Source: Saprospiraceae bacterium | GTDB lineage: Bacteria > Bacteroidota > Bacteroidia > Chitinophagales > Saprospiraceae | Length of the DNA stretch: 41,770 bases | NCBI GenBank assembly: GCA_028285545.1 | Contig: JANQPA010000038.1 | Span: 1 to 41,770, forward strand | Direction of reading: 5' to 3' | Shown: positions 1-8,173 of the stretch, one piece after another | Numbering within the stretch: position 1 is the first letter of the stretch | Layout: each line of letters opens with the position of its first letter | Made by a program: the position numbers and the translations under genes | Notes under the pieces: generated by a model | What the model was told of the DNA's origin: nothing | Database searches by the model: none | Seen by the model: only the letters and a program-made list of their open reading frames with translations

Positions 1-316
1 CGGAATCCCTGGCGGCCGGAGGTGGCTGCGTGCCCTAAATAAAATTCAAATGCCTGCAGCTCCTCAAATTTTGTAAAACTTTACACAGAACTCTGAACGT
101 GGAACACGGAACTCAAAACATTTATCTACCGTAGGTAGACTGAACTATAAACTTACAAGAGTAAGCTTTCGCTAAATTACTTCCATTTAAAAATTCTACA
201 GGAGTACCTTTATTTTAAAATACTAATTCTGCGCACTTCCATACCTAATAACCACAGCCATCATTTAATTCCAATCCAATATTTAATATTTTGCTGTTTC
301 AATAACAGCATTTTCC
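1..316. other. Intergenic region, no gene seen
   Basis: I found no convincing coding sequence here. The first 35 bases are GC-richer than the rest and may be the end of something outside the window. Positions 87-114 read as four degenerate heptamers (AGAACTC, TGAACGT, GGAACAC, GGAACTC), a decayed tandem repeat like those elsewhere in the window. A small hairpin TCTACC-GTA-GGTAGA lies near 124-138. The segment CTAAATAAAATTCAAATG at about 35-52 occurs again at about 34219-34236. Confidence 0.5.
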
Positions 317-883
317 ATGTCCAACAAATTTTCATTGCCCAAAAGAAAATTTCGAATTAAAACAGATACGGTTATAGCTTCCAGCGCGGTATTTATTAGC
401 TTATGTGCATTGGTAATTTCGATCTCAGAAAATAGGTTGATGCGGCAACAACAAAAGGTAGCCGTTTACCCTCATCTTGATATAGATTTCAATTATAATC
501 AAGAAGGTTTTTCTCTCTTGGTGGAAAACAAGGGACAAGGTTTGGCTTTTGTGGATAATATGGAAGTGTGGGCGGATGACAAATATTTTCAAAACTGGAT
601 AGAAACAGCTGATTATTTTTTGCCCAAGGGACATCAAATCAACTATTCTATTTGCAAATTTGGAGTTATTAATAATGAAATTCTCTCTCCAGACGAGCAG
701 GTACTTTTATTTCATGTGCCCTGGAATGAAGAAACAAGAGTATTTGTGGAGGAATATATACCTAAACTAAATTTTAATATTTGCTATAGTTCTATCATGG
801 GTGAATCCTGGCATATCACAAAAGATAGTAAACGGCCAATTGAAGGGAAATGTAAAAGTGTAGGGCTTAAGCAGTTTTATTGA
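317..883 (+). CDS. Hypothetical single-pass membrane protein
   Basis: The product has 188 residues. A basic N-terminus (KRKFRIK) precedes one hydrophobic helix at about residues 18-38, followed by a charged stretch (ENRLMRQQQK) and then a soluble domain of alternating beta-type segments beginning VAVYPHLDIDF. This layout, one N-terminal anchor plus a C-terminal domain of unknown function, is common among uncharacterised bacterial membrane proteins, and I cannot name a family. It stands alone; the next gene lies on the opposite strand and is convergent. The stop codon runs straight into an 8-bp tandem repeat. The coding status is supported by length, the ATG start and the membrane segment; the function is unknown. 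Confidence 0.75.
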   Translation: MSNKFSLPKRKFRIKTDTVIASSAVFISLCALVISISENRLMRQQQKVAVYPHLDIDFNYNQEGFSLLVENKGQGLAFVDNMEVWADDKYFQNWIETADYFLPKGHQINYSICKFGVINNEILSPDEQVLLFHVPWNEETRVFVEEYIPKLNFNICYSSIMGESWHITKDSKRPIEGKCKSVGLKQFY

Positions 884-919
884 CGTGTTTACGTGTTCAC
901 GTGTCTACGTGTTCACGTT
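883..919 (+). repeat. 8-bp tandem repeat (ACGTGTTC-like) behind a stop codon
   Basis: About 4.6 units of 8 bp: ACGTGTTT, ACGTGTTC, ACGTGTCT, ACGTGTTC, then ACGTT. The first unit shares its A with the TGA stop codon of the upstream gene. It is one of several stop-proximal short tandem repeats in this window. Confidence 0.85.
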
Positions 920-1002
920 AAGAATTGCATTATTGATAGTGTAGTTGTTTATTAGCGCTTTTTTTTTGCACGCAAATACCGCAGATTTTGCAAATTTATC
1001 AT

Positions 1003-1051
1003 CTACATATTTTCCCATCTGCCAATTTACACATTTACCCATCTACTCATT
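1003..1051. repeat. Degenerate repeat phrase (ATCTRC / AATTTACACATTTACCC)
   Basis: Degenerate repeats of ATCTACATATTTTCCC, ATCTGCCAATTTACAC and ATTTACCCATCTACTC lie directly downstream of the minus-strand carboxyltransferase stop codon at 1058-1060. The reverse complement resembles the segment behind the stop codon at 37011, so this is a dispersed family with the same orientation relative to the upstream gene. Confidence 0.6.
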
Positions 1052-1057
1052 TAAAAG

Positions 1058-2692
1058 TCAGGTTTGTAAAACGCCCACATTAAATCGTTCAACTTCAGCA
1101 TTATTGGCAGCTTCAATTCCCATGGAAATCACTTTGCGAGTTTCAACAGGATCTATGATGGCATCCACCCACAATCTAGAAGCCGCATAATAAGGAGTGG
1201 TTTGATCGTCGTAGCGTTTTTTGATCTTGTCAAATAGTTCTTGTGCTTCTTCTTCAGAAGGCTCTTGGCCTTTGGCTTTAAAGGAAGACATTTGGATTTG
1301 CATCAATACTTTAGCGGCCTGCGATCCCCCCATAACGGCTACCTTAGCTGTTGGCCAGGCAACGATCAGACGAGGGTCATATGCTTTTCCACACATGGCA
1401 TAATTTCCTGCTCCGTAGGAATTCCCCATAATGATACTAAATTTAGGGACGGTGGAATTGGAAACCACATTGACCATTTTAGCACCATCCTTAATGATGC
1501 CTCCATGTTCTGACCTTTTCCCTACCATGAATCCAGTTACGTCATGCAAAAATACCAAGGGGATCTTTTTTTGATTGCAATTCATAATAAAGCGAGCCGC
1601 TTTATCAGCAGAATCGGAGTAGATGACTCCTCCGAATTGCATTTCTCCTGTTTTAGTTTTGACTACCTCTCTATTATTGACAACAATTCCTACAGACCAG
1701 CCATCGATTCTGGCATAGGCACAGGTTATGGTCTTGCCATAATCTTTTTTATAAAAGGTCAATTTAGAATCATCAACCAGTCGCTTTAAAATTTCGACAG
1801 TTTTATAAGGTTTGGTAGCCTGAGAGGGGAATATGGAATAAATTTCTTTAGCTTCAAATTTAGGTTCTTTAGGTTCAATCCTATCGAATCCTGCTTTTTG
1901 AAAATGGCCTATTTTATCTACGAGATCTCTTATTGTTTCTAAACAGGTTTTATCGTCAGGCATCTTATAATCTGTAACCCCAGAGATATCAGATTGGGTA
2001 GTAGCCCCTCCTAATGTTTCCTTATCAACATCTTCACCAATGGCAGCTTTAACAAGATAAGGGCCTGCCAAAAAAATAGAACCTGTTCCTTCCACTATGA
2101 GTGCCTCATCAGACATAATTGGCAGATAGGCTCCTCCTGCTACACAGCTGCCCATAATAGCAGCAATTTGTGGTATCCCCATGCTTGACATACGGGCATT
2201 ATTTCGAAAGATTCTGCCAAAATGTTCTTTATCAGGGAAAATTTCATCTTGCATGGGTAAAAATACCCCGGCACTATCTACCAAGTAAATGATAGGTAGT
2301 CGATTTTCCATGGCTATCTCCTGAGCTCTCAGATTTTTTTTGCCTGTTATGGGAAACCATGCTCCAGCTTTTACCGTGGCATCATTAGCGACAATTACAC
2401 ATTGGCGATTTTTTATATAGCCTATCCCAACAACAACACCTGCAGCCGGGCAACCACCATGTTCTTCATACATTTCATAGCCGGCAAAAGCTCCTATTTC
2501 AAGAAATTGGCTCCCTTCATCAATTAAAGCAGCAATCCGCTCGCGGGCTGTCATCTTTCCTTTCTGGTGCTGTTTTTCTATTTTTTTCTCTCCTCCTCCT
2601 AAATAAATTTTATTGAGTCGATGTTGCAGGCGAGCAATTAATAATTGCATTTCATCCTGATTCTTACTTGCTTCGAGATCTATTTTGGGCAT
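1058..2692 (-). CDS. Acyl-CoA carboxylase, carboxyltransferase (beta) subunit
   Basis: The product has 544 residues, a normal length for the biotin-dependent carboxyltransferase beta subunits of propionyl-CoA and 3-methylcrotonyl-CoA carboxylase. It moves CO2 from carboxybiotin to an acyl-CoA. The two crotonase-like halves are visible. The N-terminal half has GSCVAGGAY at residues 181-189, preceded by FPDKEHFGRIF. The C-terminal half has GNSYGAGNYAM at 423-433, followed by AWPTAKVAVMGG. These glycine-rich turns form the oxyanion holes for the carbonyls of acyl-CoA and biotin. The wording around residues 141-152 and GSIFLAGPYLVKAAIGE is closest to 3-methylcrotonyl-CoA carboxylase (leucine breakdown), but substrate cannot be settled from sequence alone. 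No biotin carboxylase or biotin carrier gene is next to it. The ATG at 2692 gives the family-typical N-terminus. Confidence 0.93.
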   Translation of the reverse strand: MPKIDLEASKNQDEMQLLIARLQHRLNKIYLGGGEKKIEKQHQKGKMTARERIAALIDEGSQFLEIGAFAGYEMYEEHGGCPAAGVVVGIGYIKNRQCVIVANDATVKAGAWFPITGKKNLRAQEIAMENRLPIIYLVDSAGVFLPMQDEIFPDKEHFGRIFRNNARMSSMGIPQIAAIMGSCVAGGAYLPIMSDEALIVEGTGSIFLAGPYLVKAAIGEDVDKETLGGATTQSDISGVTDYKMPDDKTCLETIRDLVDKIGHFQKAGFDRIEPKEPKFEAKEIYSIFPSQATKPYKTVEILKRLVDDSKLTFYKKDYGKTITCAYARIDGWSVGIVVNNREVVKTKTGEMQFGGVIYSDSADKAARFIMNCNQKKIPLVFLHDVTGFMVGKRSEHGGIIKDGAKMVNVVSNSTVPKFSIIMGNSYGAGNYAMCGKAYDPRLIVAWPTAKVAVMGGSQAAKVLMQIQMSSFKAKGQEPSEEEAQELFDKIKKRYDDQTTPYYAASRLWVDAIIDPVETRKVISMGIEAANNAEVERFNVGVLQT

Positions 2693-2758
2693 GTGGTTGG
2701 GCTGTCAATTGGTTTAAAAAATGTACACAAAGGTACGTAAAATGTAAAGGTATAGAAA

Positions 2759-2927
2759 TGAAGTTGCTTAAAGTTTTCTACTGGAACCGAGCGGGCAGGC
2801 TTGTGGTTACTGGCGAGGCTCATTTTGAGTTTCGTAGCCAAAACTACGTACGGAACGAGAAATAGCCGAAGTCCAGTGAACACAATGCTTTCCGCGCAGG
2901 TAAGCTAGAAAACTTTAAACAACTTCA
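2759..2927. repeat. Long imperfect palindrome, about 169 bp (MITE-like or structured RNA)
   Basis: The outer arms at 2761-2780 and 2906-2925 are complementary at 19 of 20 positions (AAGTTGCTTAAAGTTTTCTA). Complementarity continues inward with mismatches and small indels, for example TTGTGGTTACTGG against the reverse complement of CCAGTGAACACAA, and TCGTAG against CTACG near the centre at about 2843. Almost the whole segment between htrA and the carboxyltransferase gene is therefore one imperfect hairpin. The overlapping open frames of about 65 residues on both strands are probably by-products of this symmetry. A non-autonomous mobile element or a structured untranslated RNA are both possible; I recognise no family. 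Confidence 0.6.
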
Positions 2928-2929
2928 AT

Positions 2930-2970
2930 AAAAAAAGCCTCTAGCTGCTTAACAGTTAGAGGCTTTTTTT
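2930..2970 (-). terminator. Intrinsic terminator of the htrA-like gene
   Basis: An 18-bp stem (2930-2947 with 2953-2970, one G-U pair) has a 5-base loop. The core is AGCCTCTAGCTG / CAGTTAGAGGCT with A-run and T-run flanks, so it has a U-tract in either direction. It lies 14 bases after the minus-strand stop codon at 2984. Confidence 0.85.
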
Positions 2971-2983
2971 GTTCTCCTATTTC

Positions 2984-4417
2984 TTAGTCTACAGGAAAGG
3001 CATAATAGTATTCTCCAGGATAGTTTTCATATACTCCTTCGAACATAACTTTTCCTTCTGCCTTATCCAATAATTCAGTTAATTCATCTATGGTGGTAAT
3101 CTCTTGGTTATCCATTTTGGTAATGATAAAACCAGGGTCCATATTGGTACGTTCAATACGACTTCCTCTATAAATTCTTATCACTTTTACCCCTTTAACA
3201 TCCAATCTTTTTTCTTCCTCCCTGGTCAATTCCCGAAGATCAAAACCAAGATCTTCAAGCATACTAGAAGAGGATGCAGTAATAATTTCTGTACTATTAC
3301 TTTTATTCTTAAGCATTACCTTTGCTTTCTTACGCTTTCCTTTACGGAAATATTCAATGGTAATGGCATTACCAGGGCGGTACCTACCTACCTGCTCTTG
3401 CATCTCAGGAAGCGTTTTTGTTTTGGCTCCATTGATTTTTATGATTACATCACCGGCGCGTAATCCAGCATCATCAGCACCACTTCCAGGGGAAACTCTG
3501 GTAATGTATACCCCTTCAGCAGTTTCAAGACCCAAGCTTTTAGCTCTTTCATTGGTCATCTCATCAATAAAAACCCCTAACAGACCACGCTGAACAGCAC
3601 CATAATCTCTAAGATCTTTAATAACCTTGCGCACTAAATTAGCCGGAACGGCAAAAGAGTATCCTTCATATCTGCCGGAACGGGTAATAATAGCGGTATT
3701 GATACCGATTAATTCTCCATTGGTATTCACTAGCGCCCCTCCACTGTTACCAGGGTTAACCGCTGCATCGGTTTGAATAAAGGACTCTATCCGGTCTTGA
3801 CCTTCCAAGATATCAATACTTCTACCTTTAGCACTTACAATTCCGGCGGTAACCGTCGATTCCAGGTTAAAAGGATTTCCTACTGCTAAAACCCACTCCC
3901 CTACTCTCAAAGAATCAGAATTGCCAAAACGCATATAAGGAAGATTGGAAGCTTCTAATTTTAAAAGGGCTAAATCCGTTGAAGGGTCCGTACCAATGAG
4001 TTTGGCCTTATATTCTCTTTTATCATTTAAGGTGATTTCAATTTCATCTCCTTCTTCCACTACATGATTATTGGTGACCACATAGCCATCCGAGGAAACG
4101 ATAACCCCAGATCCTGATGCATTGCCATAGCTGTTGGCACGCCAAAAATCAAGGGTCCCTCCAGTCTGATAGGTTTTGATGTTTACCACAGCCGGAGTAA
4201 CAGATTCTGCAGCAGCAATAAAATTAGTTGGAGCTGAGGACAAAAATGTTCTTTGTAAAGCCCCATCCAGTGGATCACTGAAATTGGCATATTGTGGAGA
4301 AACAGTTTCTCTAATGATTACTTTTTCGGGAGGTGCCACTTGACGATAAATAAGAACTGCTAAAAAGGCACTTAATAGGGACGAACCTATAATGATTCCA
4401 AAATTTCTCATGCGCAT
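2984..4417 (-). CDS. htrA: HtrA/Deg-family periplasmic serine protease with PDZ domains
   Basis: The product has 477 residues. An N-terminal signal anchor (about residues 6-24) leads to a trypsin-like domain. The catalytic triad is visible: His118 in VVTNNHVV, Asp148 in STDLALLKL and Ser225 in NPGNSGGAL. A first PDZ domain follows at about 270-365 (RGLLGVFIDE to the GDVIIKING turn). A second, more divergent PDZ-like region runs from about 385 to 470. The family degrades or refolds damaged envelope proteins. Met1 and Met3 are both ATG, so the start may be at 4417 or 4411. The gene is followed by a strong terminator and probably forms its own transcription unit. DegQ/DegP-type assignment is secure; the exact orthologue is not. 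Confidence 0.95.
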   Translation of the reverse strand: MRMRNFGIIIGSSLLSAFLAVLIYRQVAPPEKVIIRETVSPQYANFSDPLDGALQRTFLSSAPTNFIAAAESVTPAVVNIKTYQTGGTLDFWRANSYGNASGSGVIVSSDGYVVTNNHVVEEGDEIEITLNDKREYKAKLIGTDPSTDLALLKLEASNLPYMRFGNSDSLRVGEWVLAVGNPFNLESTVTAGIVSAKGRSIDILEGQDRIESFIQTDAAVNPGNSGGALVNTNGELIGINTAIITRSGRYEGYSFAVPANLVRKVIKDLRDYGAVQRGLLGVFIDEMTNERAKSLGLETAEGVYITRVSPGSGADDAGLRAGDVIIKINGAKTKTLPEMQEQVGRYRPGNAITIEYFRKGKRKKAKVMLKNKSNSTEIITASSSSMLEDLGFDLRELTREEEKRLDVKGVKVIRIYRGSRIERTNMDPGFIITKMDNQEITTIDELTELLDKAEGKVMFEGVYENYPGEYYYAFPVD

Positions 4418-4687
4418 CTGATGTAAGAATTAAATCGTCAAAACAAAGAAAAGCTTAATATAGTGTATGTGTAATTGTAATTCAATCAATATAATGACAT
4501 TAACGTACTGCTAACAAAATAAAATATTTGATTTTATAATTAATTTTCGTACATCCTCAATTCTGATGCCACCTTATTCTGAAACATAGTGTAACTTTAG
4601 CACTCCTTATTTTGTTTTTGTAAAAAATATCAAATATTCTTTTTTAGAGGTAAAGTGATTTTATAAAAATACCCAAAAAAATTGATA

Positions 4688-4900
4688 ATGTTTCAAAAAA
4701 ACGACGATAGGAAGGATCCCATGGATGGAGATTACGTTGGAAACATCTGGGGATGGAAATTTTCATTTATTGGATTAGCTCTAATCATTTTACTACTTGG
4801 TTTGATGATATACCGCCATTATACTTTAGGAGTTCCCATAGGATTTCCGGAAGAAGATCAACAAGAAGAAGTCATTCAAAACAAATCGACAGATGAATAA
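4688..4900 (+). CDS. Small single-pass membrane protein upstream of dapF
   Basis: The product has 70 residues: a short polar start (FQKNDDRKDPMDGDYVGN), one strong hydrophobic helix at about residues 23-45 (FSFIGLALIILLLGLMIYRHY), and an acidic tail rich in Glu and Gln. I chose the ATG at 4688 because the frame upstream opens only with TTG at 4682. Its stop overlaps the dapF start by 8 bases, so the two genes are very likely translationally coupled. I recognise no family. A role in envelope or peptidoglycan precursor supply would be pure inference from dapF. Confidence 0.7.
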   Translation: MFQKNDDRKDPMDGDYVGNIWGWKFSFIGLALIILLLGLMIYRHYTLGVPIGFPEEDQQEEVIQNKSTDE

Positions 4901-5675
4901 CATATCCTTTTTTAAATATCATGGCGCAGGGAATGATTTTATCATAATTGACAATCGAGACCTTTCTTTTCCTTATAAAAATGAGCATCAAATGATCGAA
5001 AAGCTTTGTGATCGTCGCTTTGGTATTGGAGCAGATGGTTTGATCTTATTAGAAAATAAGGAAGGATATGATTTTGAAATGGTTTACTATAATGCAGATG
5101 GCCATTTGGGCAGTATGTGCGGAAACGGTGGGCGCTGTGTCGTTGCTTTTGCTCATCATATAAAAATTATTGACAAAACTTGCGAATTTCTAGCTACTGA
5201 TGGGCCTCATAAAGCAGAAGTAGTGAATCCGGAGTGGATTCGCTTACAAATAAAAGAGGTAAGAGATGTCGAAAAAGGGGATGATTATTATTTTTTGGAT
5301 ACCGGTTCTCCACACTATGTGGCATTCGTAGATCAATTAGAAGGCCTGGATATTGTCACAGAAGGCAGAAAAATCCGATACAATGATCGATTCAAAGCAG
5401 AGGGCACCAATGTAAACTTCATTGAAAAGCAGGCTGATGGCATTAAAATTGCCACCTACGAACGAGGTGTAGAGAATGAAACATTGGCTTGTGGTACCGG
5501 AGTCACAGCTGCTGCCATTGCTTATTACATTCAAGAAGGAGTCCAATCTTCAGGCCCCATTTCAGTGCAAGCCAAGGGAGGTGAATTAAGTGTAGAATTT
5601 GAATCTTCAAATGGGCATTTTAAGGAAGTTTGGTTGAATGGTCCGGCAGAGTTGGTTTTTAAAGGTCATATTTAA
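4893..5675 (+). CDS. dapF: Diaminopimelate epimerase DapF
   Basis: The product has 260 residues and interconverts LL- and meso-diaminopimelate in the lysine and peptidoglycan pathway, in the cytoplasm, without a cofactor. Both catalytic cysteines are present: Cys76 in MCGNGGRC and Cys200 in ACGTGVTA. The N-terminal KYHGAGNDF motif and the GTNVNF segment (171-176) are also typical. The length matches the family. The ATG at 4893 lies inside the end of the upstream small membrane-protein gene, suggesting coupled expression. Confidence 0.97.
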   Translation: MNNISFFKYHGAGNDFIIIDNRDLSFPYKNEHQMIEKLCDRRFGIGADGLILLENKEGYDFEMVYYNADGHLGSMCGNGGRCVVAFAHHIKIIDKTCEFLATDGPHKAEVVNPEWIRLQIKEVRDVEKGDDYYFLDTGSPHYVAFVDQLEGLDIVTEGRKIRYNDRFKAEGTNVNFIEKQADGIKIATYERGVENETLACGTGVTAAAIAYYIQEGVQSSGPISVQAKGGELSVEFESSNGHFKEVWLNGPAELVFKGHI

Positions 5676-5740
5676 TTTAAGATAGGTTTTCAAAATACAT
5701 CATATACGCTTTTGGTGAGATTTTTTTAGTATCTGTACCC

Positions 5741-5968
5741 ATGAATTTGACTAAAAAAGGCAAGAATAAATGGGAGTTAAAAGCTCAATTACAAAGTGGA
5801 GAAGTGAAGTTTCGAGCTAATAATAACTGGGAAAACAACTGGAGAGGGAATGACTTCCCAAATGGAAGCTTAGTCATAAATGACCCCAATATAAAAGTCG
5901 ACTCCGGGCAATATAACATTGTATTTGATCTGGATGAAATGACTTATCAATTTTTGAAGTTAGAATAG
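5741..5968 (+). pseudogene. Orphan SusE/SusF-like C-terminal domain (probable gene remnant)
   Basis: The 75 residues resemble the small beta-sandwich domain at the C-terminus of SusE/SusF-type outer-membrane starch-binding proteins. They show a WELKAQLQSGEVKFRANNNW segment, then a W-R-G-N-D-F turn and a G-Q-Y-N-I-V-F-D-L ending. There is no signal peptide or lipobox. The reading frame stays open upstream from 5681 with plausible domain residues (YAFGEIFLVSVP) but has no start codon there. This fits the 3' remnant of a larger secreted protein rather than an intact gene. It begins 65 bases after dapF. A functional cytoplasmic mini-domain cannot be excluded. Confidence 0.5.
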
Positions 5969-5991
5969 AAAAGTGGATTTCAATCATAAAA

Positions 5992-6033
5992 AAACATAAT
6001 AATTTGTGAATTAAAATACATATTATTATGTTT
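5992..6033 (+). promoter_or_regulatory. 12-bp inverted repeat just before the DUF4143 ATPase gene
   Basis: AAACATAATAAT at 5992-6003 and ATTATTATGTTT at 6022-6033 are perfectly complementary, with an 18-base spacer. The right arm ends five bases before the ATG at 6039. It could be an operator for an autoregulated gene or a hairpin covering the start region. There is no T-run, so it is not an obvious terminator. Confidence 0.5.
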
Positions 6034-6038
6034 ATTCT

Positions 6039-7181
6039 ATGATTAATAGAATAATTGCAACAAGAGTCAAATCCAAAATCGGGAGAGGAAAAGCCATTAT
6101 TATTGTTGGTCCTCGGCAAGTGGGTAAAACCACACTAATAAAAAATTTACTAAATGGGATAGATTATGGATTCTTTGATGGTGATGATCCAGCCATCCGA
6201 AGCATCCTTGCAAATCCTAATACAGAGGAAATAAGACGCTTAATTGGCAATAGGAAGGTTGTTTTTATTGATGAAGGACAAAGAATAAAAGGGATAGGCT
6301 TGACATTGAAAATAATTGTTGACCAAATCAAAGAGGTTCAGCTATGGGTTAGTGGGTCATCCTCCTTTCTATTATTTGATGAGTTAAATGAGCCATTAAC
6401 CGGTAGAAAATGGGAATATCAATTATATCCAATATCATGGGAAGAGTATGAAAACCATGTTGGATATTTAAAAGGAGAACAACAATTAGAATCCAGGTTG
6501 CTATATGGTTTTTATCCGGATGTAATAAATAATCCAGGTGATGAAATTGAAGTCTTGCAAAATTTGGTAAATAGTTATCTGTATCGAGATATTTTAGCCC
6601 TTGGAGATATTAGGAAACCTGAAATACTAGACAACCTCGTCCTGGCTCTTGCATTACAAATAGGAAGTGAAGTAAATTATAATGAATTAAGTCAACTGAT
6701 AGGTATAGATAGAAATACAGTGATAAAATACATCGATATTCTAGAGAAAGGATATGTTATATTTAGGCTAAAAAGTTATAGTAGAAATGTCAGAAATGAG
6801 ATAAAAAAGGGTAGAAAAATTTATTTCTATGATAATGGAATCAGGAATACAATAATTGGTAATTTTCAAGACCTAAAATTGAGGACTGATAAAGGTGCTT
6901 TATGGGAAAATTTTCTGGTATCAGAGCGAATTAAACAAAATAGATACAAACTAACCCTTGCTCGATCCTATTTTTGGAGAACTACTCAGCAACAAGAAAT
7001 AGATTACGTAGAAGATCAAGGCCAACAATTATCTGGATATGAATTCAAGTGGAACATAAAAAAGTCTCCTAAGTTACCAAAAACATTCATTGAGAAATAT
7101 AGTGCAAAGGGAAAAATTGTAACTCGAGCAAATTTTAGGGATTTTGTTGTTATTAATCCGAAAGAAGAAAAGAGGAGATAA
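6039..7181 (+). CDS. AAA-type ATPase with C-terminal DUF4143 domain
   Basis: The product has 380 residues. The Walker A motif GPRQVGKT is at residues 24-31, and a Walker B-like VVFIDEGQRI is at 74-83. A sensor-type SGSSSFLL follows, then a winged-helix-like segment (residues about 210-250, ELSQLIGIDRNTVIKYIDIL). The C-terminal part has Asp322, Glu335 and Lys337 in EIDYV...GYEFKW, a PD-(D/E)XK-nuclease-like arrangement. This is the widespread AAA_14/DUF4143 family, whose role is poorly understood; members are often found in accessory regions. Local base composition is AT-rich. The gene is followed at once by a truncated Uma2-type fragment, which fits an accessory, horizontally moved patch. The ATG at 6039 gives the usual N-terminus. 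Confidence 0.88.
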   Translation: MINRIIATRVKSKIGRGKAIIIVGPRQVGKTTLIKNLLNGIDYGFFDGDDPAIRSILANPNTEEIRRLIGNRKVVFIDEGQRIKGIGLTLKIIVDQIKEVQLWVSGSSSFLLFDELNEPLTGRKWEYQLYPISWEEYENHVGYLKGEQQLESRLLYGFYPDVINNPGDEIEVLQNLVNSYLYRDILALGDIRKPEILDNLVLALALQIGSEVNYNELSQLIGIDRNTVIKYIDILEKGYVIFRLKSYSRNVRNEIKKGRKIYFYDNGIRNTIIGNFQDLKLRTDKGALWENFLVSERIKQNRYKLTLARSYFWRTTQQQEIDYVEDQGQQLSGYEFKWNIKKSPKLPKTFIEKYSAKGKIVTRANFRDFVVINPKEEKRR

Positions 7182-7404
7182 ATTTTATTTTTATCGTCAA
7201 ATTCCCTCCCTAAAAGAATACATTTTAATTGAGCAAAATAGATATGTTGTTGAAGTATATTTCAAAAAAGGGGAGACCGATTTGTGGAGCATATCAAGAT
7301 ATGAAGGACTTGATGAAAATATTATTATACAATCCTTGAATGTTGAAATAAGTATGAAAGAACTATATTTTGATATCAATGTCGAGGGGAAGACTGGTTT
7401 ATAA
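7162..7404 (+). pseudogene. Uma2 (DUF820) family C-terminal fragment
   Basis: The residues from RGDKF through YRQIPSLKEYILIEQ, then VEVYFKKG and the SRYEGLDE segment, match the C-terminal third of Uma2-family proteins, PD-(D/E)XK endonuclease-like proteins of about 180-200 residues. The N-terminal two thirds with most active-site residues are missing. The frame opens only with a TTG inside the ATPase gene and overlaps its end by about 20 bases in another frame. It therefore looks like a deletion relic joined to the ATPase gene, not an intact gene. Confidence 0.7.
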
Positions 7405-7479
7405 TTCTTATTTGAAAAAAACTTATAGCCAGTTGAAATCCATAAATTAAATTCAACTGACCATAAGACTCTCCAATTT

Positions 7480-7845
7480 CTATTTTAAAGTCACCTCAAC
7501 ATGAGATCCTGGTGTCAATGTAAAATCCACTTTTTCAACTCCGGTAATTACATTTGTCTGACTGGAACTGCCTTCTGCGCTTTGACAGGAATTGGACTGT
7601 TTATCCTCTCCTGGCGGTGTGTATGCTACTGTCACACTTCCACAACAGCGAGTTGTTAATAAGGTAGCCCCATTGGGTGTCTCGTAAGTCCCACTTTGAG
7701 TAATCTTCACTTTGCTATTCAAGGGAATTTGATTGCCAGGTTCAATGATTTGAAGATCCATCTTACAAGGTCGGATTTCGGGCATTTCGTCATTCGTTTT
7801 AGAACAGGCAAAAAAGAAGCTTAAGCACAAGCAACAGGTCAGCAT
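7480..7845 (-). CDS. Hypothetical lipoprotein
   Basis: The product has 121 residues. A short hydrophobic leader (LTCCLCLSFFFACSK) ends in a lipobox-like FFAC, giving a predicted mature N-terminal Cys at residue 14. The rest is Ser/Thr-rich and beta-like with a CC pair near residues 67-68 (TTRCCGS) and a further Cys (NSCQS), so a disulfide is possible. I recognise no family. It stands alone on the minus strand, convergent with the Uma2 remnant and divergent from the cyclase gene. Confidence 0.65.
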   Translation of the reverse strand: MLTCCLCLSFFFACSKTNDEMPEIRPCKMDLQIIEPGNQIPLNSKVKITQSGTYETPNGATLLTTRCCGSVTVAYTPPGEDKQSNSCQSAEGSSSQTNVITGVEKVDFTLTPGSHVEVTLK

Positions 7846-8173
7846 TAAAAGAGATATTCATTGGCTGGATCAAAACTTTGAAAAGGTAATACGGCAATGC
7901 TATTGGCTAGCTCAGGCATTAGTGTTTTATTTCTAAATTAGAAATTAAAATTCAAAGATGGTATTTAAAAATCCCAGTACACACTTGAGGTAAGTGCTTA
8001 GAATGTAGTAAGAATAGCAAAAAATCCTGATTACAGTCAATTCAAAAGTCTCCAAAACCCCGGCCAATAATCGAACTCTTGAGAAAATATTATCTTTAAA
8101 GGAGTCTATTTTGAAGCTGTGAAAAGTGGAGTTTCAAAATAGAGTGGGTTCATCTAAGCTAACTTTTCATTTT
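7846..8173. other. Divergent intergenic region with a 17-bp palindrome
   Basis: This region separates the minus-strand lipoprotein from the plus-strand cyclase gene. A perfect palindrome, ATTTCTAAATTAGAAAT, lies at 7929-7945 and could bind a dimeric regulator. I saw no clear TAnnTTTG box for either gene and no small gene I would support. The frame upstream of 8174 opens at a GTG (8126), but the family start is at 8174. Confidence 0.35.

Noticed and set aside
945-1190. 81-codon frame before and inside the carboxyltransferase gene
   Set aside because: It covers the degenerate repeat phrase and the antisense strand of a clear gene.
2668-2883. Overlapping open frames of about 65 residues on both strands between htrA and the carboxyltransferase gene
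   Set aside because: They lie in a long imperfect palindrome and have no recognisable protein features; symmetry explains both.
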